A stretch of DNA of 42,764 nucleotides. It comes from Terriglobales bacterium. Its GTDB lineage: Bacteria; Acidobacteriota; Terriglobia; Terriglobales; Acidobacteriaceae. The position numbers and the translations under genes are program-made. Position 1 is the first letter of the stretch. Each line of letters opens with the position of its first letter. Below are positions 8,180 through 14,480 of the stretch, one piece after another. The stretch spans positions 1-42,764 of the forward strand of contig JAATGG010000163.1 in NCBI GenBank assembly GCA_015654835.1. Direction: 5' to 3'. The notes beneath the pieces are model-generated. The model saw only the letters and a program-made list of their open reading frames with translations. It did no database searches and had not been told where the DNA came from.

Positions 8180-8650
8180 ATGAACACGGGATTGAGCGAT
8201 AAGATTCGCGCTTTAGCCCAGAGCAAATATGTGTATCCGGCGGTTCTCGCGGGAAAAGGCCACTTCTCGATCCGGGTAAGGGATTTACTGAGAGACCTAC
8301 AAGAGGAAGGATTTCCCGGCGGCCATACGCCCCAGGTCTGTACGGCTTTGCAAACGTCGAAATTCCTTCGCGAGAATGGGCTGGAAATCGAAGAGGTAGA
8401 AGGGCCGCCCTCGAAAATGAGCCCTACGGTGGTGGTTCAATATCGTGTGGCAAAGCCGGTTGCCCGATTGGAGGCAGCAAAGGGCCGCAAAGAAAATGGG
8501 GCTCTGGAATCTCCCGAGCAAGATCCCGCTGCCCGGGCCTTGCGAATGACAGAGAAGCTGCGCGGCATTCTGAAAGAGGAATTGGCGGAGTATGGCGGGG
8601 GCGAGGCGTTTCTGCGCTGGGTCAGATCCGAAAATGAGAACGCGGCATGA
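8180..8650 (+). CDS. Unrecognised putative antitoxin paired with a PIN toxin
   Basis: The 156-residue protein (MNTGLSDKIRALAQSKYVYP...) matches no antitoxin family I can name. ATG 8180 is preceded by a strong GGAAGGGA two bases upstream and lies downstream of the predicted promoter; the longer frame from 8120 would begin inside the -10 box. Residues 1-75 look mostly helical with a basic stretch (FSIRVRDLLRDLQEEGF, then TPQVCTALQTSKFLRENG) that could be a winged-helix or helix-turn-helix DNA-binding region. A strand segment (TVVVQYRV) follows, then a charged, helical C-terminus (RMTEKLRGILKEELAEYGG). The stop overlaps the toxin start by four bases (ATGA), implying translational coupling. The antitoxin role is inferred from position and operator, not from homology. 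It is about twice the length of a typical VapB. Confidence 0.6.
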   Translation: MNTGLSDKIRALAQSKYVYPAVLAGKGHFSIRVRDLLRDLQEEGFPGGHTPQVCTALQTSKFLRENGLEIEEVEGPPSKMSPTVVVQYRVAKPVARLEAAKGRKENGALESPEQDPAARALRMTEKLRGILKEELAEYGGGEAFLRWVRSENENAA

Positions 8651-9072
8651 GCCGGATCTACTGGGATACGATGCTCTTCATTTATCTCCTTGAAGATCAT
8701 GCCGTCTACGCACCGCGTGTGCGGCAACTCCTTGAGCGGGCCTACAAGCGCCGGGATGCGCTCTATACGAGTTATCTGGCACTTGGAGAAATCATGGCGG
8801 GCGCCGAAAAATCGCAGCAGCCACAGAAGTCTCTGGAGATCCACGAGGCCATTCGGGAGATGGGCTTCTCATTTTTGCCGTTCGACGGCGGAGCCGTCGC
8901 GCCGTTCAGCAGGCTCCGCTCCAAAGAAAAACTGAAAATCGCGGACTCGATCCATCTTGCCTGTGCGGCATCGGCCGGCATCGACCTGTTTTTGACCGGC
9001 GACAGGCAACTATTGAGGGTGGACATCCCCGGCATTCAATTTATCGCCGATTTCGATATGCCGATTCTCTAA
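8647..9072 (+). CDS. PIN-domain ribonuclease toxin (VapC-like)
   Basis: The 141-residue protein has a complete PIN catalytic set: D7 in IYWDTMLFIYLLE, E48 in LALGEIMAGA, D100 in LKIADSIHLA and D119 in LFLTGDRQLL. It is clearly different from the VapC at 882-1295. The ATG overlaps the stop of the preceding gene as ATGA. The likely activity is Mg2+-dependent RNA cleavage. The gene is convergent with uppS, with 25 bases between stops. Its orientation is opposite to the uppS-cdsA-dxr-rseP cluster that it interrupts, which suggests insertion as a mobile cassette. Confidence 0.88.
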   Translation: MSRIYWDTMLFIYLLEDHAVYAPRVRQLLERAYKRRDALYTSYLALGEIMAGAEKSQQPQKSLEIHEAIREMGFSFLPFDGGAVAPFSRLRSKEKLKIADSIHLACAASAGIDLFLTGDRQLLRVDIPGIQFIADFDMPIL

Positions 9073-9097
9073 ATTTCTGCCTATGCGGCGGCGAGCC

Positions 9098-9931
9098 TTA
9101 GCGCGCCACGATCTTCAGGCGATCCGCTTCTTCGTCCACCGCGCCGGAGGCTTCGCCCAGGCCGCCATAGCGGCGCTCGCGGCGCTGGAAGTCGGCGATG
9201 GCTTCGAGCAGATGGATGCCGCGAAAATCAGGCCACAGCCGCTCAGTCACAAAAATCTCGGTATAGGCGATCTGCCACAAAAGGTAATTTGAGATGCGCA
9301 TCTCGCCCGAGGTACGGATCAGCAGGTCCGGGTCGGGCATGTGCGCCGTGTAGAGATGACGGTGAATGTCCTCTTCCGTGATGTGGTCGGGACTGAGATT
9401 TTTCTGCTTCAGTTCGGCCGAGAGAGCGCGGAAGGCATCGACCATCTCGGAGCGGCCACCGTAATTGAGCGCCAGGGTGAGGGTCGTGCCGGTATTGCGG
9501 GCCGTGGCCTCTTCTGCCCAGCTCATCTTGTCCTGCACTTCGGAAGGCAGCTCGTGAATGCGCCCGATATAGCGGATGCGGACGTTGTTGTCCATCATGC
9601 GCTGCAGATTGCTCTCAAGGTAGCTCCGCAGCAGGCGCATCAGAAAGTTCACTTCGGGGCGAGGGCGGCGCAGATTGTTTTCCAGCGAAAATGCGTAGAG
9701 CGTAAGCCAGGGCAGGCCGATGCGCGAAGCCGTTTCGGTGACCAGTTGAACGCTCTTTGCCCCCTGTTGATGCCCGAGAAACCGTTTCAGCGAGCGGTGA
9801 CCGGCCCAGCGGCCATTGCCATCCATAATGATGGCGATGTGCTCAGGCAGACGCTCGGGCTTGAGCGTCGCATAGACGGTGCGTTCCTCAGGGGTCAGCT
9901 CATCAATGCGCAGCGTGCCAGAAGGGTACAA
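9098..9931 (-). CDS. uppS: Isoprenyl (undecaprenyl) diphosphate synthase
   Basis: The 277-residue cis-prenyltransferase makes the C55 lipid carrier for peptidoglycan and other wall polymers from farnesyl diphosphate and isopentenyl diphosphate. The catalytic motif is HIAIIMDGNGRWA with D37. Further signatures are GHQQGAKSV, LTLYAFSLENNLRRP, LTLALNYGGRSEMVDA, the segment DPDLLIRTSGEMRISNYLLW, and the distal WPDF motif. The N-terminal 30 residues precede the usual start of the fold, so the protein is slightly long. The predicted start is TTG 9931, with AGAGG about ten bases upstream; no better codon lies ahead of the conserved HIAIIMDG block. It heads the uppS-cdsA-dxr-rseP strand but is now separated from cdsA by a toxin-antitoxin pair. 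Confidence 0.95.
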   Translation of the reverse strand: MYPSGTLRIDELTPEERTVYATLKPERLPEHIAIIMDGNGRWAGHRSLKRFLGHQQGAKSVQLVTETASRIGLPWLTLYAFSLENNLRRPRPEVNFLMRLLRSYLESNLQRMMDNNVRIRYIGRIHELPSEVQDKMSWAEEATARNTGTTLTLALNYGGRSEMVDAFRALSAELKQKNLSPDHITEEDIHRHLYTAHMPDPDLLIRTSGEMRISNYLLWQIAYTEIFVTERLWPDFRGIHLLEAIADFQRRERRYGGLGEASGAVDEEADRLKIVAR

Positions 9932-10019
9932 AAGAATCCGCCTCTTTGCGTGTTGGCTCCGGAAAGGCGCCTATTAAGCATCGAGTATTCGACGCCTGAT
10001 CTCTCATTCGGTCACAAAC

Positions 10020-10039
10020 GTCCGTCCCGTGAGACGGAC
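10020..10039. repeat. 7-bp inverted repeat upstream of uppS
   Basis: GTCCGTC (10020-10026) and GACGGAC (10033-10039) are perfect inverted copies six bases apart. The element lies in the presumed uppS leader or promoter region. It could be an operator or a leader hairpin; nothing further identifies it. Confidence 0.45.
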
Positions 10040-10107
10040 CTTCGGGCCATACCGCCTCAACCGCGTCCGCAACTTCTGCGACCCTGGCTGAGGGTGTAGC
10101 ATCATCG

Positions 10108-10136
10108 ACCCTAGCACAAGCGCCTATGTGCCGCAA
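10108..10136 (-). promoter_or_regulatory. Weak candidate promoter for uppS
   Basis: On the minus strand, TTGCGG (10136-10131), a 17-base spacer and TAGGGT (10113-10108), the latter preceded by TGC as in an extended -10. Each hexamer matches the consensus at only three of six positions. The start would be about 170 bases ahead of the uppS codon. Confidence 0.3.
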
Positions 10137-10260
10137 TCGCCGAGGATGAAGCCTGGATAACAGTTTAAGAACACCTGTCCAGGACATCAGATCAGAACGT
10201 CAGGCCGCGAGGCGCAAGAAACGGCGCGCACCGCTGCAACCTTCCCTGAGACACAGGTAA

Positions 10261-10285
10261 CCTGCCGGCGCATTCTACCGGCAGG
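10261..10285 (-). terminator. Hairpin after the XRE regulator gene
   Basis: CCTGCCGG (10261-10268) and CCGGCAGG (10278-10285) form a perfect 8-bp stem with a 9-base loop, beginning five bases after the regulator's stop codon. On the minus strand it is followed by TTACCTGTGT, a poor T-run, so intrinsic termination is plausible but not certain. Confidence 0.5.
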
Positions 10286-10290
10286 CGGCG

Positions 10291-10827
10291 TCAGGCAGTA
10301 CGGCGGCGCCCGGTGGCCATGTCCCGCAAGGAACCATAAACCAGGGTCCGCTGCAGGGAATCCAGATGCGGAAGCAAGGCGGCAATCTCCGCCAGGAAGG
10401 GGTCGGCGTAAATGGCGGCCACTTCCTCGTCGCGGACGCTGCGCGCATCGCGGACGAGTTGGGATACATCGATTTCCAGGGCCTTGGCGAGGCGCTCCAG
10501 AGAGCCGAGAGTGGGGATGGCCTTGCCGTTTTCAATCTTGGAAATGTAGGTCCTGGGCACCTGCATACGGCCAGCGAGTTGCCGCTGGCTGAGATGGCGG
10601 CCACGGCGGATCTCACGCACCTGAGCCGCCACATGCAATCCGCTCTCGGCAGAGGCCGGAACAGGTTGGCTGGTCACCAGTTGGGGCGCCAAGTGCACAG
10701 GCTCCTCCACGTCCAAGGGTCTGTGGCATCGTCTGCAAAGGGAATTGCTGGTCCTGTATTGCACCAGGGTGCAGTGTTCACAGCGCACCACTTCACGTGT
10801 TTCCACGCTCATCAGTGTTGTTGCCAT
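10291..10827 (-). CDS. XRE-family transcriptional regulator with N-terminal zinc ribbon
   Basis: The 178-residue protein has a CxxC...CxxC zinc ribbon (C16, C19, C31, C34; CEHC and CRRC). A proline-rich linker follows, then a Cro/C1-type helix-turn-helix at about 68-125 (LSQRQLAGRMQVPRTYISKI, then ENGKAIPTLGSLERLAKAL). The C-terminal 50 residues are helical with no recognised domain (DPFLAEIAALLPHLDSLQR). The start ATG 10827 was chosen because the frame upstream is hydrophobic and unlike a regulator; ATG 10812 is an alternative, and neither has a strong ribosome site. It is divergent from the HD-domain gene, and two perfect dyads (10877-10900, 10928-10945) lie between them. These are good candidates for its own binding sites. 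The regulated pathway is unknown. Confidence 0.82.
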   Translation of the reverse strand: MATTLMSVETREVVRCEHCTLVQYRTSNSLCRRCHRPLDVEEPVHLAPQLVTSQPVPASAESGLHVAAQVREIRRGRHLSQRQLAGRMQVPRTYISKIENGKAIPTLGSLERLAKALEIDVSQLVRDARSVRDEEVAAIYADPFLAEIAALLPHLDSLQRTLVYGSLRDMATGRRRTA

Positions 10828-10876
10828 CGGCTGTATGCGGAGTGCCAGAGCGGACCCTCCGGGGTGCCTTTTTGCA

Positions 10877-10900
10877 CCACGATATATGCTACTTTCGTGG
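10877..10900. promoter_or_regulatory. Inverted repeat in divergent regulator/HD intergenic region
   Basis: CCACGA (10877-10882) and TCGTGG (10895-10900) are perfect inverted 6-mers with a 12-base AT-rich core containing ATATATG. This is a possible regulator operator. Confidence 0.45.
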
Positions 10901-10927
10901 GGATGAACCATAATTGTCAAGTACAAA

Positions 10928-10945
10928 CTTAGGCTCCGACCTAAG
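10928..10945. promoter_or_regulatory. Palindromic site CTTAGG-N6-CCTAAG
   Basis: CTTAGG (10928-10933) and CCTAAG (10940-10945) form a perfect 18-base dyad between the divergent XRE regulator and HD-domain genes, about 73 bases ahead of the latter's ATG. XRE proteins bind dyads of this size, so it is a plausible operator for the adjacent regulator. Confidence 0.5.
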
Positions 10946-11017
10946 ATTTCCCCATCATAGCCTGAAAAACCGTGAAAAACACGAACCAAATGCAGCAACA
11001 GGAGATAAAAAGAAATT

Positions 11018-11647
11018 ATGAGCAGCAGCGGGACAAACGGAGAAGCCCGGTTCGGGCGCGAGCAGGCGTGGCAACTGTTGACGGAGTGGACCCAGGGCGA
11101 GAGCCTGCGCAAACATGCGCTGGCTGTGGAAACCTGCGTGGCAGCCTACGGACAGGCGGAAGCGAAGCGGCTGGGACTCACTGGCCCCGAACGCGCAGAG
11201 GAACGAGCTGCGCTGGTCGAGCTCTACTCCACCACTGCCCTGCTGCACGATTTCGATTACGAGCGCCATCCCTCCCTTGAGGAGCACCCGTTCGTCGGTG
11301 TCCGCGAATTGGAGCGCCTGGGCTGGCCGCAGGAGTTGCGGACCGCGATCCTCGGCCATGCACAATACTCCGGCGTGCCTCGCGTGACGCACCTCGATAA
11401 GGCGCTTTTTGCCTGCGACGAGCTGGCGGGCTTTTTAACCGCCTGCGCCCTGGTGAAGCCCACCAAGGCGATTGCCGATGTGGAGGTGGCCGGAGTCCGC
11501 AAGAAGATGAAGGATAAGGCGTTTGCCCGCGGCGTGAATCGGCAGGACGTGATTCAAGGGGCCGCCGAGTTGGGCGTGGATCTGGATGCGCACATCGCGT
11601 TCTGCCTGGAGGCGATGAAGAAACGCGCCGGAGAACTGGGGCTATAA
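11018..11647 (+). CDS. HD-domain metal-dependent phosphohydrolase
   Basis: The 209-residue protein has the HD-superfamily metal site: H33 (LRKHALAVE), H77-D78 (LLHDFDYERHP), H114 (ILGHAQYSG) and D134 (ALFACDELAGF). HD proteins hydrolyse phosphoester bonds in nucleotides. This small HDIG-like subgroup is widespread, but its substrate is unknown to me. The C-terminal helix bundle (KKMKDKAFARGVNRQDVIQ) is typical of the subgroup. The ATG at 11018 has GGAG about 14 bases upstream, a long spacing, so expression may be modest. It is divergent from the zinc-ribbon XRE regulator, which may control it. Confidence 0.83.
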   Translation: MSSSGTNGEARFGREQAWQLLTEWTQGESLRKHALAVETCVAAYGQAEAKRLGLTGPERAEERAALVELYSTTALLHDFDYERHPSLEEHPFVGVRELERLGWPQELRTAILGHAQYSGVPRVTHLDKALFACDELAGFLTACALVKPTKAIADVEVAGVRKKMKDKAFARGVNRQDVIQGAAELGVDLDAHIAFCLEAMKKRAGELGL

Positions 11648-11743
11648 CAGAGAAAAATCGCGCGTTGGAATGAAGCGAGTCGAGGGGCGAAGCCCACCAC
11701 TACCGGCCAGCCTGCACATTCTGCTTGCGCCGGCTGCGATGAC

Positions 11744-11785
11744 GTGTGAATATGGGTTCGTCCTCGCTCCCTTCCCAATTCACAC
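11744..11785. repeat. 8-bp inverted repeat upstream of a membrane-protein gene
   Basis: GTGTGAAT (11744-11751) and ATTCACAC (11778-11785) are perfect inverted copies separated by 26 bases. The element lies 55 bases ahead of ATG 11840 and could be a bipartite operator or a leader stem. Confidence 0.4.
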
Positions 11786-11839
11786 ATGGCTCCGGGTTCC
11801 CATACCGGCTCCCCAAGGTCTTGAAGCAACTGCCAAGCT

Positions 11840-12298
11840 ATGGAAAACCCTCCTTCTACGAGTTCTAACGCGAAAGATTCTGTGCGAGCTCTCAAGCCCC
11901 GTGCAACAGCAAAACCTACCGACACGGACGAGGACCCGGAAGATCCGCCGCCAGGCTTCTTGCAGACGTGCTGGCCGGTAGTTTTTGGAGTTGTGCTGGC
12001 CATCGTCGCCCCGCGTTTGCGCGACATGCTCGCCGATTACGAGCCCTGGGGAATGAGGCTGGTCTTCCCTTTCGTTCTTCTCAGCGGCCGCCGCGAACTT
12101 GGGCTGGGCGACGAGCTTTCAAAGAATCTGCCGCAACTGATGCTCTATCTTCAGTTCCCTCTTGAGGGGCTGCTCACGATGTGGAGCCTGGGACGCCGGC
12201 TGGCGTTTTCTACCTGCCTTGCCCAATTGGCTTTTCTGCACGCGATTGCAGCCTTCGTGCTGTGGCTGCTGAGTCAGCCGGGCGCCGCAGCGCACTGA
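11840..12298 (+). CDS. Hypothetical integral membrane protein
   Basis: The 152-residue protein has no family I can name. The first 38 residues are polar and proline/acid-rich (TDTDEDPEDPPPG) and probably cytosolic. About three hydrophobic segments follow: VVFGVVLAIVAPRL near 47-61, LVFPFVLLSG near 74-83, and a C-terminal pair around LMLYLQFPLEGLLTM and LHAIAAFVLWLLS. The intervening loops carry GRRELGLGDELSKNLPQ. No catalytic motif is visible. The gene stands alone between the HD-domain gene and the enoyl-CoA hydratase gene. The coding call rests on a sensible membrane-protein composition and an ATG that leaves the whole polar head in frame. Confidence 0.65.
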   Translation: MENPPSTSSNAKDSVRALKPRATAKPTDTDEDPEDPPPGFLQTCWPVVFGVVLAIVAPRLRDMLADYEPWGMRLVFPFVLLSGRRELGLGDELSKNLPQLMLYLQFPLEGLLTMWSLGRRLAFSTCLAQLAFLHAIAAFVLWLLSQPGAAAH

Positions 12299-12412
12299 GC
12301 CGAACGCTCCTCGCAACCGACACAGGTAAAACGAGAGCGCTTCGCATGGATTCCGGAGCTTTGCGGAACACTCTATCTGCGGTGCGGTTAGAATCTTCTC
12401 TGCAAGCAACGA

Positions 12413-12426
12413 GTGATCCAAATCAC
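12413..12426. promoter_or_regulatory. CRP/FNR-family-like site upstream of the enoyl-CoA hydratase gene
   Basis: GTGA-TCCAAA-TCAC is a perfect dyad with the spacing of the CRP core. Its centre is at 12419.5. A TAGGAT -10-like box at 12450-12455 would place the transcription start about 42 bases downstream of the centre, the class II activator position. Confidence 0.55.
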
Positions 12427-12523
12427 CCACTTTCTTTTTGCATTCTGGCTAGGATAAGCAGTTCTACTCGGAGACTCTGCCCCGGCAGTTCGCCTCCGAT
12501 TGTTGCCTTTTGAAGGAGATGTC

Positions 12524-13321
12524 ATGTCCCGCTTCCAATACGTGCTCACCCAGACCGTCAACGGCGTCAAGACCATTACGCTGAACCGCCCGGACAAGCG
12601 CAACGCGCTCAGCCCGGCACTGATTGAAGAACTGACTCTGGCCCTCGACGAGGCGGAGAAGTGCGATTGCGGCGTGGTGATCTTGACCGGCGCGGGTCAG
12701 GCATTTTGCGCCGGGCTGGACATGGAGCATCTGGCGACCATGAATGCGCACACGCCGGAGGAAAACCGCCGCGACTCGGAGAACATGGCGCGCGTGTTGC
12801 GCACCCTCTATGACTTTCCCAAGCCGATCATCGCCGCGGTCAACGGGCCGGCCATCGCCGGGGGCATGGGGCTGGCGACGATTCCCGACTTTACGCTGGC
12901 GGTTCCCGAGGCCAAATTCGGCTACACGGAAGTCCGCGTAGGGTTTGTGCCGGCAATCGCGGCATCGTTTCTGCTGCGCCAGGTGGGCGAGCTGCGCTGC
13001 CGCGAACTGCTGCTGTCGGGCAAGCTGCTCAGGGCGCAGGAAGCCTTTCAATGGGGCCTGGTGACGCAGATCGTGGCGGCAGAGGAACTGATGCAAGCGG
13101 CCAATGCCCTGGCCCAGACGCTGCTGCTGAACAGCCCCCAGGCCATGCGGGCGGTAAAGCAACTGCTGGCCAAGCACTCCCGCCGCCGGTTGGATGAAGA
13201 GATCGAAGACGCCATCTCGGTGAACGCGCAGCAGCGCTCGACCGAGGACTTCAAAGAAGGCGTTCAGGCATTCCTGGAGCACCGCCGTCCCGACTGGCCG
13301 AGCCTGCATGTAAAGGTGTAG
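12524..13321 (+). CDS. Enoyl-CoA hydratase/isomerase family protein (crotonase)
   Basis: The 265-residue crotonase-fold enzyme acts on acyl-CoA thioesters. The oxyanion-hole segments are GQAFCAGLDMEHL (near 58-70) and NGPAIAGGMGLA (107-118). The catalytic glutamate equivalent to rat Glu164 is E136 in KFGYTEVRVGFVP. The position equivalent to rat Glu144 is glycine (G116), so the two-glutamate hydratase pair is incomplete. A role in methylglutaconyl-like hydration, isomerisation or another crotonase reaction should therefore be kept open. ATG 12524 has an excellent AAGGAGAT seven bases or less ahead. A CRP-like dyad lies about 104 bases upstream. It precedes pfkA on the same strand, but 126 bases and a second dyad separate the two. 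Confidence 0.88.
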   Translation: MSRFQYVLTQTVNGVKTITLNRPDKRNALSPALIEELTLALDEAEKCDCGVVILTGAGQAFCAGLDMEHLATMNAHTPEENRRDSENMARVLRTLYDFPKPIIAAVNGPAIAGGMGLATIPDFTLAVPEAKFGYTEVRVGFVPAIAASFLLRQVGELRCRELLLSGKLLRAQEAFQWGLVTQIVAAEELMQAANALAQTLLLNSPQAMRAVKQLLAKHSRRRLDEEIEDAISVNAQQRSTEDFKEGVQAFLEHRRPDWPSLHVKV

Positions 13322-13375
13322 AGGCAGAGCTGGGCTTCAGGGCCGGGCCTTCTGGGCACCTTTCTGGACAAAGGA

Positions 13376-13389
13376 GTGATTCTAATCAC
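13376..13389. promoter_or_regulatory. CRP/FNR-family-like site upstream of pfkA
   Basis: GTGA-TTCTAA-TCAC, flanked by A and C exactly like the site at 12413-12426. The centre is about 65 bases ahead of the pfkA ATG. The downstream -10 is poor (TAGGGT at 13419-13424 or GATGTT at 13413-13418), so the promoter itself is uncertain. Confidence 0.5.
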
Positions 13390-13447
13390 CGCCACCAGGC
13401 ACCCATAGCTGCGATGTTTAGGGTGATCGCCCAAAAGGACAAATTTG

Positions 13448-14419
13448 ATGAAAAATCTTGCAGTCTTGACCAGCGGAGGGGATGCTCCCGGAATGAATGC
13501 CGCCATCCGCGCGGTGGTACGAACGGGCCACGCCAGAGGAATCAGCACCTGGGGCGTTTATCAGGGGTACTCGGGGCTGATTGAGGGCAACTTCAAGCGG
13601 CTCGGGGTGCGCGATGTGGGCAGCATCATCCAGCGCGGCGGCACGATGTTGGGCTCGGCACGCTGCCCGGAATTCAAGACGGAAGAGGGCGTGGAGCTGG
13701 CGATTCGCCGGTTGCACGGCGCAGGCATCGACGGGCTGGTGGTGATCGGCGGCAATGGCTCGCAGACCGGCGCCAATACGCTGCGGAAGATGGGCTTCCC
13801 GGTGGTCGGCGTCGCCTCCACCATCGACAACGACCTCTATGGATCGGACATCACCATCGGCGTGGATACCGCCCTCAACGTGGCGCTGAACGCAATCGAC
13901 AATTTGAAAGTAACCGCGTCCTCGCACTGCCGCGCCTTGCTGGTGGAAGTGATGGGCAGGAACTGCGGCTATTTGGCCTTGATGTCGGGGATTGCCGGCG
14001 GCGCAGAGGCGATTGTTCTGCCCGAGGTCGAAGTGGTGCCCGAGCAAGTGGCGCAGCGCATTCAGGAGGGGTATGAGCGCGGCAAGCCTCACGCCATCGT
14101 GGTGGTGGCGGAGGGCGCGAAGTACAACGCCGAAGGCCTGTGCCGCTACTTTGAAGAGCACGACCTGCTGCGCGGATACGAGTTCCGCTCAACGGTACTG
14201 GGCTATGTGCAACGCGGCGCGGTGCCTACCTGTGCGGATCGCCTGCTGGGCACCAAGCTGGGGTCGGAAGCCGCCGAGCAGATCATTGCCGGCAACAGCG
14301 GCATTCTGATCGGCGTGTGCAAAGGTGAACTGACCTCAACCCCGCTGGATGTCGTCGTCACCGGACATAAACCGCTTGATCCCTGGTTTATGAAAGCCGC
14401 GGATATGCTGGCTCGGTAA
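13448..14419 (+). CDS. pfkA: 6-phosphofructokinase
   Basis: The 323-residue enzyme phosphorylates fructose 6-phosphate in glycolysis. Numbering aligns with E. coli PfkA. The nucleotide loop is LTSGGDAPGMNAAIR with effector-site R21 and R25. TIDND carries catalytic D127. The sugar-phosphate segment is EVMGRNCGYLA. Gly104 (in GGNGS) and the absence of a PKT motif before TIDND are the features of ATP-dependent rather than pyrophosphate-dependent enzymes. Position 103, an Mg-associated aspartate in E. coli, is asparagine here. ATG 13448 is preceded by AAAGGA at nine bases; a TTG immediately before it is not needed. A strong hairpin follows the stop. Confidence 0.94.
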   Translation: MKNLAVLTSGGDAPGMNAAIRAVVRTGHARGISTWGVYQGYSGLIEGNFKRLGVRDVGSIIQRGGTMLGSARCPEFKTEEGVELAIRRLHGAGIDGLVVIGGNGSQTGANTLRKMGFPVVGVASTIDNDLYGSDITIGVDTALNVALNAIDNLKVTASSHCRALLVEVMGRNCGYLALMSGIAGGAEAIVLPEVEVVPEQVAQRIQEGYERGKPHAIVVVAEGAKYNAEGLCRYFEEHDLLRGYEFRSTVLGYVQRGAVPTCADRLLGTKLGSEAAEQIIAGNSGILIGVCKGELTSTPLDVVVTGHKPLDPWFMKAADMLAR

Positions 14420-14441
14420 AGAAACTTCCGCATGACCGAAT

Positions 14442-14480
14442 ACGCCGAAGGGCAGGGGCTGAACCTCTGCCCTTCGGCGT
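14442..14480. terminator. Bidirectional intrinsic terminator between pfkA and a convergent gene
   Basis: The arms 14442-14458 and 14464-14480 form a 17-bp stem with one G-T pair and a 5-base loop. On the plus strand it is followed by TCTATTGCTTTT. The hairpin abuts the stop of the convergent gene ending at 14481, so it can serve both directions. Confidence 0.85.

Larger units (their letters stand above)
9932..10290. other. Intergenic region upstream of uppS
   Basis: No convincing gene lies in these 359 bases. The region holds a hairpin at 10020-10039, a possible uppS promoter at 10108-10136, and a hairpin at 10261-10285 next to the stop of the upstream regulator gene. A 94-codon minus-strand frame at 9903-10187 has no family signature. 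Confidence 0.6.

Noticed and set aside
9903..10187. A 94-codon minus-strand frame upstream of uppS
   Set aside because: No motif, no ribosome site, and it overlaps the presumed uppS promoter and a hairpin.
10915..10920. A perfect minus-strand TTGACA upstream of the XRE regulator
   Set aside because: No acceptable -10 hexamer lies 16-18 bases downstream, so I did not call a promoter.
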